Of a DNA stretch of 64,000 nt, positions 1-9,623 are shown piece after piece. Position 1 is the first letter of the stretch. Each line of letters starts with the position of its first letter. Position numbers and translations under genes: made by a program. The DNA lies in the NCBI GenBank assembly GCA_013043165.1, contig JABDOQ010000082.1:1-64000 (forward strand), read 5' to 3'. The notes beneath the pieces are model-generated. The model was not told where the DNA came from. It saw only the letters and a program-made list of their open reading frames with translations, and did no database searches. The DNA is from Woeseiaceae bacterium (GTDB lineage Bacteria; Pseudomonadota; Gammaproteobacteria; Steroidobacterales; Woeseiaceae).

Positions 1-1098
1 GTCATCGGCGGCGCCATGACCGACGTCAAGGGTGATCGCAGCAAAGCACCGCACGAGCAGGAAGATCCCGATATGTTCGTGCGGGTCACCAGGCGCACCA
101 AGGAGGGCGTCTATATTCGCGGGGCAAAGGCGCACCAGACGGGCTGCCTCAACTCGCACTGGCTGATCGTCATGCCGACACTGCGTCTCAGTCGTGAAGA
201 CAGGGAATTCGCGATTATCGGTGCGCTGCCGGTCGACGCCGCGGGCATCACTTATATATACGGGCGACAGTCCTGCGACACACGCGCGATGGAAGGCGGC
301 GACATCGATCTCGGCAACGCGAAGTTCTCGGGCCAGGAAGCCATGGTCATTTTCGACGATGTCTTCATTCCCTGGGACAAGATCTTCATGGACGGCGAGC
401 ACGAGTTCGCCGCCATGCTGGTCGAGCGCTTCACCTGCTATCACCGCCGCAGCTACGTCTGCAAATCGGGCGTCGGCGATGCGCTGATCGGTGCGGCCGC
501 GACCATTGCCGACTACAACGGCGTCGAAAAAGCCTCGCACATCCGCGACAAGCTCGTCGAAATGACGCATCTCAACGAGACCATCTACAGCACGGGCATT
601 GCCTCCAGCTACCAGGCGTCGAAAATGAAATCCGGTGTCTTCATGAACGACGACATGATTGCGAACGTCTGCAAACACCACGTGACCAGGATGCCCTACG
701 AAATCGGGCGACTCGCCCAGGACCTCGCGGGCGGCATCATGGTGACGGCGCCGTCGCAGAGAGAACTGGAGCATCCCGAGATTGGCGACATCGTCAGGAA
801 GTACCTCAAAGGTCGTAAAGAGATCCCCGCCGAGGATCGTCTGCGTATCGTCAGGCTCATCGAGAACATGACGATGGGCCGCAACGCCGTCGGCTACCTG
901 ACCGAATCGATGCACGGCGCCGGTTCGCCGCAGGCGCAGCGCATCCAGATCGGGCGGCAGATGCAGCTGGAGTTCAAGAAGCAGCTCGCCAGGAACCTGG
1001 CCGGAATCGCGCCCGAATCGGCGGAAGAGGTGTCCGAAGAGCTGGCCGGTTACATGGAAAAGGTCTTCGCGTCAGCGAAACGCCCAACAGACGAATAG
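1..1098 (+). CDS. 4-hydroxybutyryl-CoA dehydratase-like protein (5' truncated by window)
   Basis: Flavin and [4Fe-4S] enzyme family that dehydrates 4-hydroxybutyryl-CoA to crotonyl-CoA; it belongs to the 4-hydroxyphenylacetate 3-hydroxylase fold. The reading frame is open to base 1, so the N-terminal third, with the first two cluster cysteines, is outside the window. Counting from the Met at 16, the segments MTDVKGDRSK, RGAKAHQTG, YGRQSCDTR and GYLTESMHGAGSPQAQR are hallmarks of the family. His143 and Cys149 (HRRSYVCK) correspond to the third and fourth cluster ligands. They are six residues apart here; I recall seven in the Clostridium aminobutyricum enzyme. The gene stands alone upstream of a TonB receptor on the same strand. 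A flavin hydroxylase of the same superfamily is the alternative, but the CoA-dehydratase signature segments argue against it. Confidence 0.78.
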   Translation, partial: VIGGAMTDVKGDRSKAPHEQEDPDMFVRVTRRTKEGVYIRGAKAHQTGCLNSHWLIVMPTLRLSREDREFAIIGALPVDAAGITYIYGRQSCDTRAMEGGDIDLGNAKFSGQEAMVIFDDVFIPWDKIFMDGEHEFAAMLVERFTCYHRRSYVCKSGVGDALIGAAATIADYNGVEKASHIRDKLVEMTHLNETIYSTGIASSYQASKMKSGVFMNDDMIANVCKHHVTRMPYEIGRLAQDLAGGIMVTAPSQRELEHPEIGDIVRKYLKGRKEIPAEDRLRIVRLIENMTMGRNAVGYLTESMHGAGSPQAQRIQIGRQMQLEFKKQLARNLAGIAPESAEEVSEELAGYMEKVFASAKRPTDE

Positions 1099-1150
1099 AT
1101 GCCGTCGGCCTGGCGTTAGGCGATTCGCGACCGTAGATGACATAAGGTAG

Positions 1151-1178
1151 CCGGGTCTCCGCGACGCCCCGATTTTTT
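1151..1178 (+). terminator. weak candidate terminator after the dehydratase gene
   Basis: A four-base-pair GC stem (CGGG at 1152-1155 with CCCG at 1168-1171) is followed by a run of six T. The stem is short, so this is only a weak candidate. It lies 53 bases past the stop codon. The remaining gap to 1345 holds the leader of the TonB receptor, with a TATACT at 1295-1300 but no convincing -35 partner. Confidence 0.3.
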
Positions 1179-1345
1179 CTGCCTTGACGCCCAAATTTCA
1201 GTCGATTTTGTTGACAGGACGAAATATCATCGACGACTGGACCTGCCGCAGCAGGTGGCATGGGCACGACGTCGTCGCGCCTCGAATATTGGTATATACT
1301 GGCGTTACTTACGGCCATCTGGCGGCCGCACTGGGGGAACCACAA

Positions 1346-3820
1346 ATGTCCAATCACCGTATCTTAGGATGCGCGGCAGTTCTGAGCGCGTCTCTGTTTG
1401 CCGCGCCGGTCTTTTCGCAACTGGAAGAGATTACCGTCACGGCGACCAAGCGTGAGAGCACGCTGCAGGAAGTACCGGTAGCCGTTTCGGTGACCGATGC
1501 ACAGACGATCCAGCAGGCGCAGGTACTTGACATACTTGATCTGCAAACGCTCGTACCGTCACTGCGCGTGACTCAGCTGCAGAGTTCCGGCAACACCAAC
1601 TTCGTCATCCGCGGCTTCGGCAACGGCGCAAACAATGTGGGCATCGAGCCTTCGGTTGGCGTCTTTATCGATGGCGTGTATCGCTCGCGTTCGGCGGCGG
1701 CAATTTCCGACCTCACGAATATAGAGCGCGTCGAGGTCCTGCGCGGACCACAGAGCACGTTGTTCGGCAAGAATGCGTCCGCCGGCGTCATCAGTGTAAT
1801 TACAGCATTGCCGGATGAAGAGCTCAGTGGATCGCTCGAGGCTTACGCAGGCAACTACGGACTGGTTGGCCTGAAAGGCAATGTCTCGATTCCGCTGTCT
1901 GACGTTGCGGGTCTCGGCCTCTCGGTGGGTTCGAACCAGCGTGATGGCTATTTTGATAATCTCGAGACGGGATCTGAAATCAATGTACGCGACCGCTGGA
2001 ATGTTCGCGCCCAGCTGGCGATAACGCCACAGGACAATGTCTCGGTGCGAGTTATCGCCGATTACGATGAACTCGATGAGAAATGCTGCGGCACGAATGT
2101 GCTTCTCCCCGGGCCCACAGCCGGGGTCATCCGTTTGCTCGGGGCTGATCTCGTAACCGACAGCCCGTTCGGCTATTCGAATTACTACGATACCGATCCG
2201 GTCAACAAAGTCGAAAACAGCGGCATTTCGGTGCAGATCGACTACGACTTCGAGAACTCGACGCTGACCTCGATTACGTCGTTTCGCGGCGTCAATCGCA
2301 AAGAAAACATTGATCCCGATTTCACGAGTGCCTCGTTACTTGCGGGCCTGATTTCCGAGACGGACCTCAATACGTTTACCCAGGAGTTTCGATTGTCATC
2401 GAGCGCCGGCGAATCCGTCGACTGGCTCCTCGGCGCGTTCTACTTTGAGGAAGATGTCACATACGACAGCGAAGCCATCTGGGGATCCGACGCCCGCCTG
2501 TATGTTGATCTTCTGGCCAGCATTGAAGGCGGTACGTTCCCCCCGGTGCCTGGAACTTTAGGGTTCGTTGAGGGACAGCTGGCACCGTTCGGAGTTATGC
2601 CTGGCGATTTCTTTAGGGCAGGCACAGGCGCCAGGGAATTCACCGGGCAAGACAACCAGGCTTTGTCTCTGTTTGCCCAGGTTGACTGGTACGTGAGCGA
2701 CAGGACAACGATTACGCTCGGTGCGAACTACACGCAGGACGAGAAAGATGCGTTCACCCGCCAGCTAAATAATGACGTGTTTTCGGCGCTCGATTTCGTG
2801 GATATCGGTTTCCAGAGCGCACTTTTGGGCGGTGCCACGATTCCTGAGGCCACGTTTATCAGCACCAATCCATGTACGGATCCGCCGACGGCCCCATGCA
2901 ACTCGTTGCTCGGCTTTCAGCAGTTCCAGCCCCTGAAGCAATTTGTGAACTTCCCGAACTCTGTCGAAAGCGGCAATACGGATGACAGCGACGTAACCTG
3001 GACAGCGCGCCTGGCGTTTGACCTTACCGACAACGTCAACATGTACGTCAGCGCGTCGACCGGTTTCAAAGCATCGTCCTGGAACCTGTCGCGCGACTCG
3101 CGGCCATTTATCTCTGATATCCCTGCGCTTGAGTCTGCTGGCCTTACCGTCCCTAATTTGACGACCGGAACCCGTTTTGCGGCTCCGGAAGAATCGACGG
3201 TCTACGAACTGGGCTTGAAAGCACGGTTCGATAAAGGCGCCGTGAATGTCGCCATATTCGACCAGACGCTCGAAGGCTTTCAGTCGAATCTCTTTGGCGG
3301 GCTGGGCTTCAACCTTACCAATGCCGGCGAACAGTCCGCCACGGGCCTGGAACTCGATGCCAGCTACTACCCGGTCGAGTCGCTGCAGCTGACGTTCGCG
3401 GGTACATTCATGGATCCCGTATATGATTCGTTCATAGACGGACTCGGGCCGGGGACCGACCTTACGGGCCAGAAACCTGCCAGTATCCATGAGCAAAGCA
3501 TCGTTACGTCGGCAACCTGGTCCAAAGATCTCGCTGGCGGCTCGAGCTTTTTCATTCGCGGCGAGTACCTCTACGAAAGCGACGCACAGGTGGTTGACAA
3601 TATACCGGCATCTGTCGCTTCGCGTGAGGTCAATGTTGTCAACGCAAGCTTCGGGCTTTCAACGCCGGGCGGCTGGGATTTCACGGTCTGGGGTCGTAAC
3701 CTGACGGACGATGAATACCTGATCAGCGCCTTTCCGGCCACGTTCCAGGATGGTCAGTTTAACGGCTATCCGAGCCAGCCGGCGACCTATGGCGTGACGT
3801 TGCGGAAGTACTTCGACTAG
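1346..3820 (+). CDS. TonB-dependent outer-membrane receptor
   Basis: Outer-membrane active transporter of about 824 residues that takes up a large or scarce ligand using energy from TonB-ExbBD. I chose the ATG at 1346, not the upstream in-frame start at 1184, because it opens a clean signal peptide (residues 1-25, ending VFSQ) directly followed by a TonB box (EEITVTA). The plug domain spans about residues 43-155, with VIRGFG, VGVFIDGVY and VEVLRGPQSTLFGKN. The remainder is beta-barrel and ends in YGVTLRKYFD. GGGG at 1334-1338 is a possible ribosome site. The ligand cannot be read from sequence. The surrounding lipid/CoA genes make a hydrophobic carbon source plausible, but this subfamily also carries siderophores and sugars. 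Confidence 0.93.
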   Translation: MSNHRILGCAAVLSASLFAAPVFSQLEEITVTATKRESTLQEVPVAVSVTDAQTIQQAQVLDILDLQTLVPSLRVTQLQSSGNTNFVIRGFGNGANNVGIEPSVGVFIDGVYRSRSAAAISDLTNIERVEVLRGPQSTLFGKNASAGVISVITALPDEELSGSLEAYAGNYGLVGLKGNVSIPLSDVAGLGLSVGSNQRDGYFDNLETGSEINVRDRWNVRAQLAITPQDNVSVRVIADYDELDEKCCGTNVLLPGPTAGVIRLLGADLVTDSPFGYSNYYDTDPVNKVENSGISVQIDYDFENSTLTSITSFRGVNRKENIDPDFTSASLLAGLISETDLNTFTQEFRLSSSAGESVDWLLGAFYFEEDVTYDSEAIWGSDARLYVDLLASIEGGTFPPVPGTLGFVEGQLAPFGVMPGDFFRAGTGAREFTGQDNQALSLFAQVDWYVSDRTTITLGANYTQDEKDAFTRQLNNDVFSALDFVDIGFQSALLGGATIPEATFISTNPCTDPPTAPCNSLLGFQQFQPLKQFVNFPNSVESGNTDDSDVTWTARLAFDLTDNVNMYVSASTGFKASSWNLSRDSRPFISDIPALESAGLTVPNLTTGTRFAAPEESTVYELGLKARFDKGAVNVAIFDQTLEGFQSNLFGGLGFNLTNAGEQSATGLELDASYYPVESLQLTFAGTFMDPVYDSFIDGLGPGTDLTGQKPASIHEQSIVTSATWSKDLAGGSSFFIRGEYLYESDAQVVDNIPASVASREVNVVNASFGLSTPGGWDFTVWGRNLTDDEYLISAFPATFQDGQFNGYPSQPATYGVTLRKYFD

Positions 3821-3843
3821 CTACAGCTCCAGGTAACACGACA

Positions 3844-3877
3844 AACGCCACATCGATACGTCGGTGTGGCGTTTTTT
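3844..3877 (+). terminator. Rho-independent terminator of the TonB receptor
   Basis: A perfect nine-base-pair stem (AACGCCACA at 3844-3852, TGTGGCGTT at 3865-3873) with a 12-base loop is followed by a T tract to 3877. It lies 23 bases after the receptor stop codon and before the ribosome site of the next gene, so it separates the two transcripts. Confidence 0.9.
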
Positions 3878-3920
3878 ATTGGTTTTTTGGTGATTCTTAT
3901 TTCTGCAGGGAGGAAGAGTT

Positions 3921-5234
3921 TTGAGCGGCATTACGTCCCGAACAGTCAATACAATTGCCGGTGACCTGACGCTTCCTTGCAGTGTAAACGTCAAGAATCG
4001 GCTGTGCAAAGCCGCCATGACCGAAGGTGTAGCCGACGCCCGCAATCGCGCGACCGAGCGCCATGTCACGCTGTACCGGCGCTGGGCCGACGGCGGTGCG
4101 GGCATTCTCCTGACCGGCAATGTGCAGGTTGATCGGCGCTTCCTCGAGCGGGCCGGCAATATCGCCATCGACGGGCCGCAGGACAGGTCGCAACTGGCCG
4201 CGCTCGAGGCAACGGCCGAGGCTGGCACAAGCAATGATGCGCATTTGTGGATGCAGATCAGCCACGCCGGCAGGCAGACGCCCAAACTCGTTGCCACGGA
4301 GCCCGTGGGGCCTTCAGAAATTCCGGTTGCGCTTCCCGGCCGGCGCTTCGGCAAGCCGCGCGCGCTGAGTGGCGATGAGATTCGCGATGTCATCACGCGC
4401 TTCGCCTTTGCAGCCGGTATCGCGAAACAGACGGGCTTCACGGGCGTTCAGGTGCACAGTGCGCACGGTTACCTGTTATCCGAATTCCTGTCGCCGCGCG
4501 TGAATGTTCGCGACGACGAGTGGGGCGGTTCCCTCGAAAACCGGGCGCGGCTGCTGGTGGACACAGTGCGCGCCGTTCGCGCGAAAGTCGGCCCGGACTT
4601 CCCGGTCACGGTGAAACTGAACTCGGCCGATTTCCAGAAAGGCGGCTTCTCGTTCGATGACTGCCTGCGCGTGATCGAGATGCTGAACGAAGAAGGCCTC
4701 GATATGCTGGAGATATCGGGCGGCAATTACGAACAGCCGAAACTCATGGGTATCGCTGGACTGGAGCCCGTGTTCGAGCAAAAGGTCCGGCACAGCACCC
4801 GGGCTCGCGAAGCCTATTTCTTCGACTACGCGGTCGCGGCGAGCCAGGTCGCCAGGATGCCGCTCATGGTCACGGGCGGTTTTCGTTCGGCAATAGGCAT
4901 GGGCGAGGCGCTGTCGGGTGGCGACGTGGACATGATCGGCCTCGCTCGGCCGCTGTGCGTGGACGCGAATTTCCCGGCGAAGATCTTGTCGGGCGAACTG
5001 CAGGAAGCCCCGGACGTCGAGGCGGGCCTGCGCATCGGCCCGGGCATACTCAGGCCAAATTCCCGGCTCCCGATCATCAAAGCGATGAACGGTTTTGCTC
5101 GCCTTGGCTGGTACTACGAGCAGATCTATCGACTCGCGGACGGACTGGAGCCTGACCTGTCCATGAGTGCGCTGCGAGCTTTGCTGGCCTACGAGAAGAC
5201 TGAAAAAACCAAAGCCCGCGAACTCCGGCGATAG
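3921..5234 (+). CDS. NADH:flavin oxidoreductase, Old Yellow Enzyme family
   Basis: FMN-dependent ene-reductase of 437 residues, a TIM barrel that reduces activated C=C bonds or enoates using NAD(P)H. The start is TTG at 3921, preceded by GGGAGG at 3908-3913 at good spacing; no ATG fits. Family signs are the KNRL segment near residue 26, SHAGRQ (115-120), the His179/His182 pair in VHSAHGYLLSEFLSP that anchors the substrate's electron-withdrawing group, and the RDDEWGGSLENR segment (197-208). No C-terminal Fe-S/FAD half is present, so this is the short OYE form and not a 2,4-dienoyl-CoA reductase fusion. It has its own transcript after the terminator at 3844. The physiological substrate is unknown; the neighbouring CoA genes suggest an unsaturated lipid or terpenoid. 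Confidence 0.88.
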   Translation: MSGITSRTVNTIAGDLTLPCSVNVKNRLCKAAMTEGVADARNRATERHVTLYRRWADGGAGILLTGNVQVDRRFLERAGNIAIDGPQDRSQLAALEATAEAGTSNDAHLWMQISHAGRQTPKLVATEPVGPSEIPVALPGRRFGKPRALSGDEIRDVITRFAFAAGIAKQTGFTGVQVHSAHGYLLSEFLSPRVNVRDDEWGGSLENRARLLVDTVRAVRAKVGPDFPVTVKLNSADFQKGGFSFDDCLRVIEMLNEEGLDMLEISGGNYEQPKLMGIAGLEPVFEQKVRHSTRAREAYFFDYAVAASQVARMPLMVTGGFRSAIGMGEALSGGDVDMIGLARPLCVDANFPAKILSGELQEAPDVEAGLRIGPGILRPNSRLPIIKAMNGFARLGWYYEQIYRLADGLEPDLSMSALRALLAYEKTEKTKARELRR

Positions 5235-5251
5235 CCGCTGATCAACACCTT

Positions 5252-5650
5252 TTAGTTGGCCAGATTTTCAGCCACGTAATCACGATCATAGGTGGTTATT
5301 TCGTGGCTGTTTTGCCACGGGTCGCTGAAGTACAGCGAGTAAGCCAGCTTGTGATCGGTGACCCGCAGCGTCAGGCCCTGGTTTTCGAGGTGGTTTTTCC
5401 AATTGAGAAACTCTTCGCCGCTGGCACCAAACGCAACGACATTCGTCGGCTTCGGGTTTTCCGATTCGAACAATGCAAGGTGAATCGTCCCTTCCGGATC
5501 TTCGATGGTCAGCGGACCGTTCTTGACAGCCCAGGCCATCAGCGCGTCTACACGTTTGAAGTTCAGCACGGATCCGTACCACTGTTCGGCATCGCTCCAA
5601 CTGCCGACATCGACGTGAAGGTGATCCACGCCGCTTAATTTTGGCGTCAT
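5252..5650 (-). CDS. VOC superfamily (glyoxalase/dioxygenase-like) protein
   Basis: Single-domain vicinal-oxygen-chelate protein of 132 residues. The opening GVDHLHVDV places a metal-ligand-type His at residue 10 (with a second at 12), and the babbab fold pattern continues with a late metal-ligand-type Glu/His stretch (NSHEITTYDRDYV). Such single-domain members dimerise to build metal sites and act as lyases, isomerases or dioxygenases. AGAGGA before the ATG is a good ribosome site. The gene sits 167 bases beyond the quinone reductase on the same strand, so it could be a read-through member of that operon. It converges with the OYE gene, with only 17 bases between stop codons. The substrate is unknown. 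Confidence 0.75.
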   Translation of the reverse strand: MTPKLSGVDHLHVDVGSWSDAEQWYGSVLNFKRVDALMAWAVKNGPLTIEDPEGTIHLALFESENPKPTNVVAFGASGEEFLNWKNHLENQGLTLRVTDHKLAYSLYFSDPWQNSHEITTYDRDYVAENLAN

Positions 5651-5817
5651 GATATGTATCCTCTCTGCAATTACAGCCGACTACCCTTGACTAAAACAGA
5701 TGGTTTACGGTCAAGTATAGACGCACATCAGGGAGAGAGAAGTTCCCGGAGCGGTTGTCGGGCAATGGCTTTAGCCCTTTCGATGCTATCGGTGTGCCGC
5801 AGCTTACCCGACCGGCC

Positions 5818-6795
5818 TCAGGTCATCCGCAGGATGACCTTGCCAAGCGCACGGCGCTCGGTGATCGCCCTGAACGCATCGACGTAGTCGTCCAGTGCGT
5901 AAGTTTCGGTGACTCGAGGCGTCAAAACGCCATCGGCAATCAGTTTTGCCATTTCCATCACGTTTTGCATCTGTAGCTTCGGGTTCTTGGAGGCCCAGGT
6001 GCCCCACCAGACGCCAACGACGCTGGCCTCCTTGAGCAGCGCGATGTTGGCCGGGAAACTGGGAATGTCGCCGCAGGCGAAGCCAATGACGAGGTAGCGA
6101 CCGTGCCAGGCCGTGGCGCGGAACGCCTGGTCGGCAAGTTCACCGCCAACCGGGTCGTAGACCACGTCGGCGCCTTTGCCGCCGGTCAGTTCCTTAACGG
6201 TTTCTTTCAGCGGCACTTCGGAATAGTTAATAGTCTCATCCGCACCGGCAGAGACCGCGAAATCGAGCTTTTCTTTGCTGCTGGCCGCGGCGATTACGCG
6301 CGCACCCATCGCTTTGGCGATTTCAACGGCCGTTATACCCACGCCGCCGGCGGCGCCGAGCACGAGCACGGTCTCGCCCGGCTGAAGGTTGGCGCTCTGT
6401 TTCAACGCGTGGTAGCTGGTGCCGTAGGTGACCGAAAAACCGGCACCTTGCTCGAAGCTCAAGCCGTCAGGCAGGGGCAAGGTCATCTGTGCATTGGCCA
6501 CGCACTTCTCGGCGAACGCACCGCCCATGGTATTGACTATCACCCGGTCGCCGACGGCATACTGGTCGACACCGCTACCTGTTGCGGACACTACACCCGC
6601 GGCCTCGTTGCCCGGCACAAACGGCGTCGGTGTTTTCACCTGGTACTTGCCGGCGATCGACAGCACGTCGGGGAAGTTGATGCCAGCGGCGGCAACGTCA
6701 ACGAGCAGCTGTCCTTCGCCCGGCACAGGGTCATCGTGCTCCTCGATAACGAGCGATTCCGGCGGACCGTATTCCTTGCAGACAAGGGCGCGCAT
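5818..6795 (-). CDS. NADPH:quinone reductase / zinc-free MDR oxidoreductase
   Basis: Medium-chain dehydrogenase of about 325 residues, quinone oxidoreductase subfamily. It has the N-terminal GroES-like domain (NFPDVLSIAGKYQ, PFVPGNEAAGVV) and a Rossmann nucleotide site LGAAGGVGITAVEIAKAMG at residues 146-164. The structural and catalytic zinc cysteines of alcohol dehydrogenases are missing, as expected for QOR. The ATG at 6795 overlaps the thiolase stop as TGATG, implying translational coupling, so the longer in-frame extension upstream is rejected. In beta-oxidation operons such QORs often act as enoyl reductases or detoxify reactive carbonyls; that role is inferred. Confidence 0.88.
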   Translation of the reverse strand: MRALVCKEYGPPESLVIEEHDDPVPGEGQLLVDVAAAGINFPDVLSIAGKYQVKTPTPFVPGNEAAGVVSATGSGVDQYAVGDRVIVNTMGGAFAEKCVANAQMTLPLPDGLSFEQGAGFSVTYGTSYHALKQSANLQPGETVLVLGAAGGVGITAVEIAKAMGARVIAAASSKEKLDFAVSAGADETINYSEVPLKETVKELTGGKGADVVYDPVGGELADQAFRATAWHGRYLVIGFACGDIPSFPANIALLKEASVVGVWWGTWASKNPKLQMQNVMEMAKLIADGVLTPRVTETYALDDYVDAFRAITERRALGKVILRMT

Positions 6796-7976
6796 CACGC
6801 GACCTCGAACAGGGAAGCCGCACCCTGGCCGCCGCCGACACACATCGTGCACACAACGTATTTTGCGCCGCGGCGTTTGCCTTCGATCAAAGCATGGCCA
6901 ACCATGCGCGCGCCCGACATGCCGTAGGGGTGGCCAATCGAGATGGCGCCGCCATCGACGTTGAGAATATCGTTGGCAATACCGAGCCGATCGCGGCAAT
7001 AGACAACCTGCACGGCGAACGCTTCGTTGAGTTCCCAGAGATCGATATCATCCATTTTCAGTCCGTTGCGTTTTAACAGCGTGGGCACGGCAAACACGGG
7101 CCCGATACCCATCTCGTCAGGCTCACAGCCGGCTACGGCCGTGCCGCGATAGATGCCCAGCGGTTCGAGACCACGTTTTTCGGCAGCCCTGGCTTCCATG
7201 ACAACCGCGGCCGATGCGCCGTCCGATAACTGGCTGGCATTACCGGCCGTGATAAAGCCGTTCTCGCGCACGGGTTTCAAACCGGCGAGCCCTTCGAGCG
7301 TGGTCGTCGGGCGGTTGCCTTCGTCTTTTTCCAGTAAAACGTCTTCGAACGTAATCTCTTTGGTTTCCTTGTTCATGACACCCTTGTTGGACGGCAGCGG
7401 CACGATCTCGGCATCGAAACGTCCAGCTTGCTGGCCTGCCGCCGTGCGCTGCTGGCTCTGCAGCGCATACTCGTCCTGCGCTTCGCGACTGACCTTGTAA
7501 CGCCTGGAGACGACCTCGGCCGTATCGATCATTGGCATCAGAACGTCGGCGTGAACGGCGAGCAATCGCGGATCCGCGGCACGGTAGAGATTCTGGTGCT
7601 CGTTCTGAACGAGACTAATGGACTCGAGACCGCCACCCACCATGACATCGACGTTGTCGACGATGACGGTTTTGGCCGCCAGCGCGATCGCCATCATGCC
7701 GGAAGAACACTGCCGATCGACCGTCATGCCGGCCGTCGTTACCGACAGACCTGCGGCGAGCGCGATTTGCCGGCCCACGTTTTGTCCCTGCGTGCCCTGG
7801 GGCAGCGCGCAACCCATCATGACGTCTTCAACTCCGGCCGGATCGAGGCCCGCCCGTTCGACGGCGTGCCTGACCGCGTGCCCGCCGAGCGTCGGGGCTT
7901 CGGTGTTGTTGAATGCGCCGCGGTAGGCTTTACCTATCGGCGTGCGCGCCGTCGATACGATGACTGCTTCTCTCAT
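6795..7976 (-). CDS. acetyl-CoA C-acyltransferase (thiolase)
   Basis: Degradative-type thiolase of 393 residues that cleaves 3-ketoacyl-CoA with CoA to give acetyl-CoA (or propionyl-CoA) and a shortened acyl-CoA. The nucleophile is Cys90 in DRQCSSGM, and the C-terminus carries [11 protein letters not shown] (catalytic His) and MCVGGGQG (acid/base Cys). It starts [17 protein letters not shown], as thiolases usually do. It lies 22 bases after the SDR gene and is coupled to the quinone reductase by a TGATG overlap, placing it in the operon MaoC-SDR-thiolase-QOR. Chain-length preference cannot be read from sequence. Confidence 0.95.
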   Translation of the reverse strand: MREAVIVSTARTPIGKAYRGAFNNTEAPTLGGHAVRHAVERAGLDPAGVEDVMMGCALPQGTQGQNVGRQIALAAGLSVTTAGMTVDRQCSSGMMAIALAAKTVIVDNVDVMVGGGLESISLVQNEHQNLYRAADPRLLAVHADVLMPMIDTAEVVSRRYKVSREAQDEYALQSQQRTAAGQQAGRFDAEIVPLPSNKGVMNKETKEITFEDVLLEKDEGNRPTTTLEGLAGLKPVRENGFITAGNASQLSDGASAAVVMEARAAEKRGLEPLGIYRGTAVAGCEPDEMGIGPVFAVPTLLKRNGLKMDDIDLWELNEAFAVQVVYCRDRLGIANDILNVDGGAISIGHPYGMSGARMVGHALIEGKRRGAKYVVCTMCVGGGQGAASLFEVA

Positions 7977-7998
7977 TATTTTTCCTTTTGTCGACCTT

Positions 7999-8907
7999 TC
8001 AGCTCAGGTCGAGGCCGAGTTTCTCGGCGCCTTGTTTCGCAAATTTTCCGGTTTGCTCGAAACCGCCTGTGAATTCCTGCATGCCGGCTTCGTCATTAAT
8101 AGTATCCCAGGCCGCGGCGATAGCCTCGGGCGTGAGCTTGTCGGGCAGCAGGTTCACGCCGACGGTCTCGAAGCCCTTGTACACAGCGAAGCTTCCGCCA
8201 CCGGCACCGAGTACCTTGCGGCTGGGGGCGTCGGGTCCCGCAAGGAATACGATTGCCGGGCTGACCGCTTCGGGCGACAGCAGTTTGAACACGGGTTCGG
8301 GAATCAGCCCTTCGGTCATCGCAGTTCCGGCCGTGGGCGCCAGGCAGTTCACACGGATATCGTTCTTGGCGCCCTCGAGATGCAGCGTGTTCATCAGGCC
8401 GACCATTGCCATCTTTGCCGCGCCGTAGTTGGATTGACCGAAGTTGCCGTATAAACCGGAACTCGAGGTCGTGAAAACGATGCGGCCGTAGTTTTGCTCG
8501 CGCATGATTTCCCACACGGCCTTGGTGCAGTTTGCGCTGCCCATCAGGTGAACTTCGACAACCAGGCGAAAGTCCTCGATCGGCATCTTCAGAAAAGTCT
8601 TGTCACGCAGGATACCTGCGTTGTTTATCAGGATATCGACACGGCCCCAGGCCTGCTTCGCCTGCTTCACCATGTCTTCAACCTGTTCGAGGTTCGCAAC
8701 GTTGGCGCCGTGGGCCATTGCGTCGCCGCCGGCTGCTTTGATTTCGGCAACGACGGCATCGGCATGTGCCGACTGACCCTTGTCATCGCCGAGATCGTTG
8801 ACGACTACTTTAGCGCCGCGCTCGGCCAGTGCGAGAGAGTGACAGCGGCCGAGCCCCTGGCCCGCGCCGGTAACAATGGCCACCTGGCCGTCGAGTCTGA
8901 TAGTCAT
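7999..8907 (-). CDS. SDR, (3R)-hydroxyacyl-CoA dehydrogenase type
   Basis: Short-chain dehydrogenase of 302 residues, longer than a classical 250-residue SDR and resembling the dehydrogenase unit of peroxisomal multifunctional enzyme 2. The NAD site is TGAGQGLG (13-20), with NNAG at 95-98, a catalytic Ser near 149 and Tyr161-x3-Lys165. [19 protein letters not shown] openings and the [15 protein letters not shown] segment are typical of MFE-2 and bacterial steroid or branched-lipid enzymes. It is flanked by a MaoC hydratase 30 bases upstream and a thiolase 22 bases downstream, so hydration, oxidation and cleavage are encoded in sequence. The C-terminal ~50 residues do not match a classical SDR core and may help substrate binding. 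Confidence 0.88.
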   Translation of the reverse strand: MTIRLDGQVAIVTGAGQGLGRCHSLALAERGAKVVVNDLGDDKGQSAHADAVVAEIKAAGGDAMAHGANVANLEQVEDMVKQAKQAWGRVDILINNAGILRDKTFLKMPIEDFRLVVEVHLMGSANCTKAVWEIMREQNYGRIVFTTSSSGLYGNFGQSNYGAAKMAMVGLMNTLHLEGAKNDIRVNCLAPTAGTAMTEGLIPEPVFKLLSPEAVSPAIVFLAGPDAPSRKVLGAGGGSFAVYKGFETVGVNLLPDKLTPEAIAAAWDTINDEAGMQEFTGGFEQTGKFAKQGAEKLGLDLS

Positions 8908-8937
8908 TTTGTGTCCTTCATATGTATTAGTTGACTG

Positions 8938-9399
8938 TTAGCCGACAACCATCATCGACAGGATTTCGGCAACGAGTGCGGGTGTTTCCTCGCCCTCGAT
9001 TTCGACAGTCACGGCATTCTTGATGAGCCACTGGCCCGGCTTTTTTTCCGTCACCTCGAGGACTTTCTGATGGGACCGAATTCGTTTGCCGACCCGGACC
9101 GGCATCAGGTAACGGACTTTATCGGACCCGTAATTTATGCCCATGACGAGATTCTCCGGTACGATCGCCGATTGTTCATTCAGGTAGGAGAGCAACGACA
9201 AGCTCAAAAATCCGTGAGCGATCGGACCGCCAAACGGCGTTTGCGCGGCTTTCTCGGCATCGACGTGAATGAACTGGTGATCATTGGTAGCCTCGGCAAA
9301 CTGGTTGACGCGTTCCTGTGTAATGTCAATCCAGGGCGACGGTTCGAGCTGCTTGCCAACAAGCTTGGGCAGATCCCTGGCTGGAATTGTCTCTGTCAT
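8938..9399 (-). CDS. MaoC-family enoyl-CoA hydratase
   Basis: Hot-dog-fold (R)-specific enoyl-CoA hydratase of 153 residues. The hydratase-2 motif is present: Asp40 and His45 in NDHQFIHVD, then FGGPIAHGFLSLS. It is first in the minus-strand operon, so the promoter should lie in 9400-9623, the divergent gap shared with the Sir2 gene. The product of an R-specific hydratase is the substrate type expected for the MFE-2-like SDR next door, which supports a coherent pathway. Several paralogues of this family are annotated only as dehydratases; the natural acyl chain is unknown. Confidence 0.9.
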   Translation of the reverse strand: MTETIPARDLPKLVGKQLEPSPWIDITQERVNQFAEATNDHQFIHVDAEKAAQTPFGGPIAHGFLSLSLLSYLNEQSAIVPENLVMGINYGSDKVRYLMPVRVGKRIRSHQKVLEVTEKKPGQWLIKNAVTVEIEGEETPALVAEILSMMVVG

Positions 9400-9623
9400 A
9401 TTCTCCTTCCTGATTCAGTAACCGCGCAAACTCGCAGAACGATCCAGCTGATAATACCAATCGCCGTACAGACTAATCTCCATCAAATTCGTCGGACCAC
9501 GGGGATGCTGCCACAATCCGGCTGGCGCTGCCTGCAGACGCAAACCAGAAACCTCGGTTCGACCCCGGTTGTCACGGGCAAGATTGATTGACGCCGGCCC
9601 GGCGACGATGCTGCAATGTCGGG

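Noticed and set aside
1184-1345. Upstream extension of the TonB receptor
   Set aside because: The added 54 residues precede a clean signal peptide and look like untranslated leader.
2765-3496. A 243-codon antisense frame inside the TonB receptor
   Set aside because: The receptor barrel is intact on the plus strand, and the antisense product shows no domain.
9559-9580. A T-loop-like GGTTCGACCCC sequence suggesting a tRNA
   Set aside because: The flanking bases form at most three or four pairs and no anticodon or acceptor stem is present.
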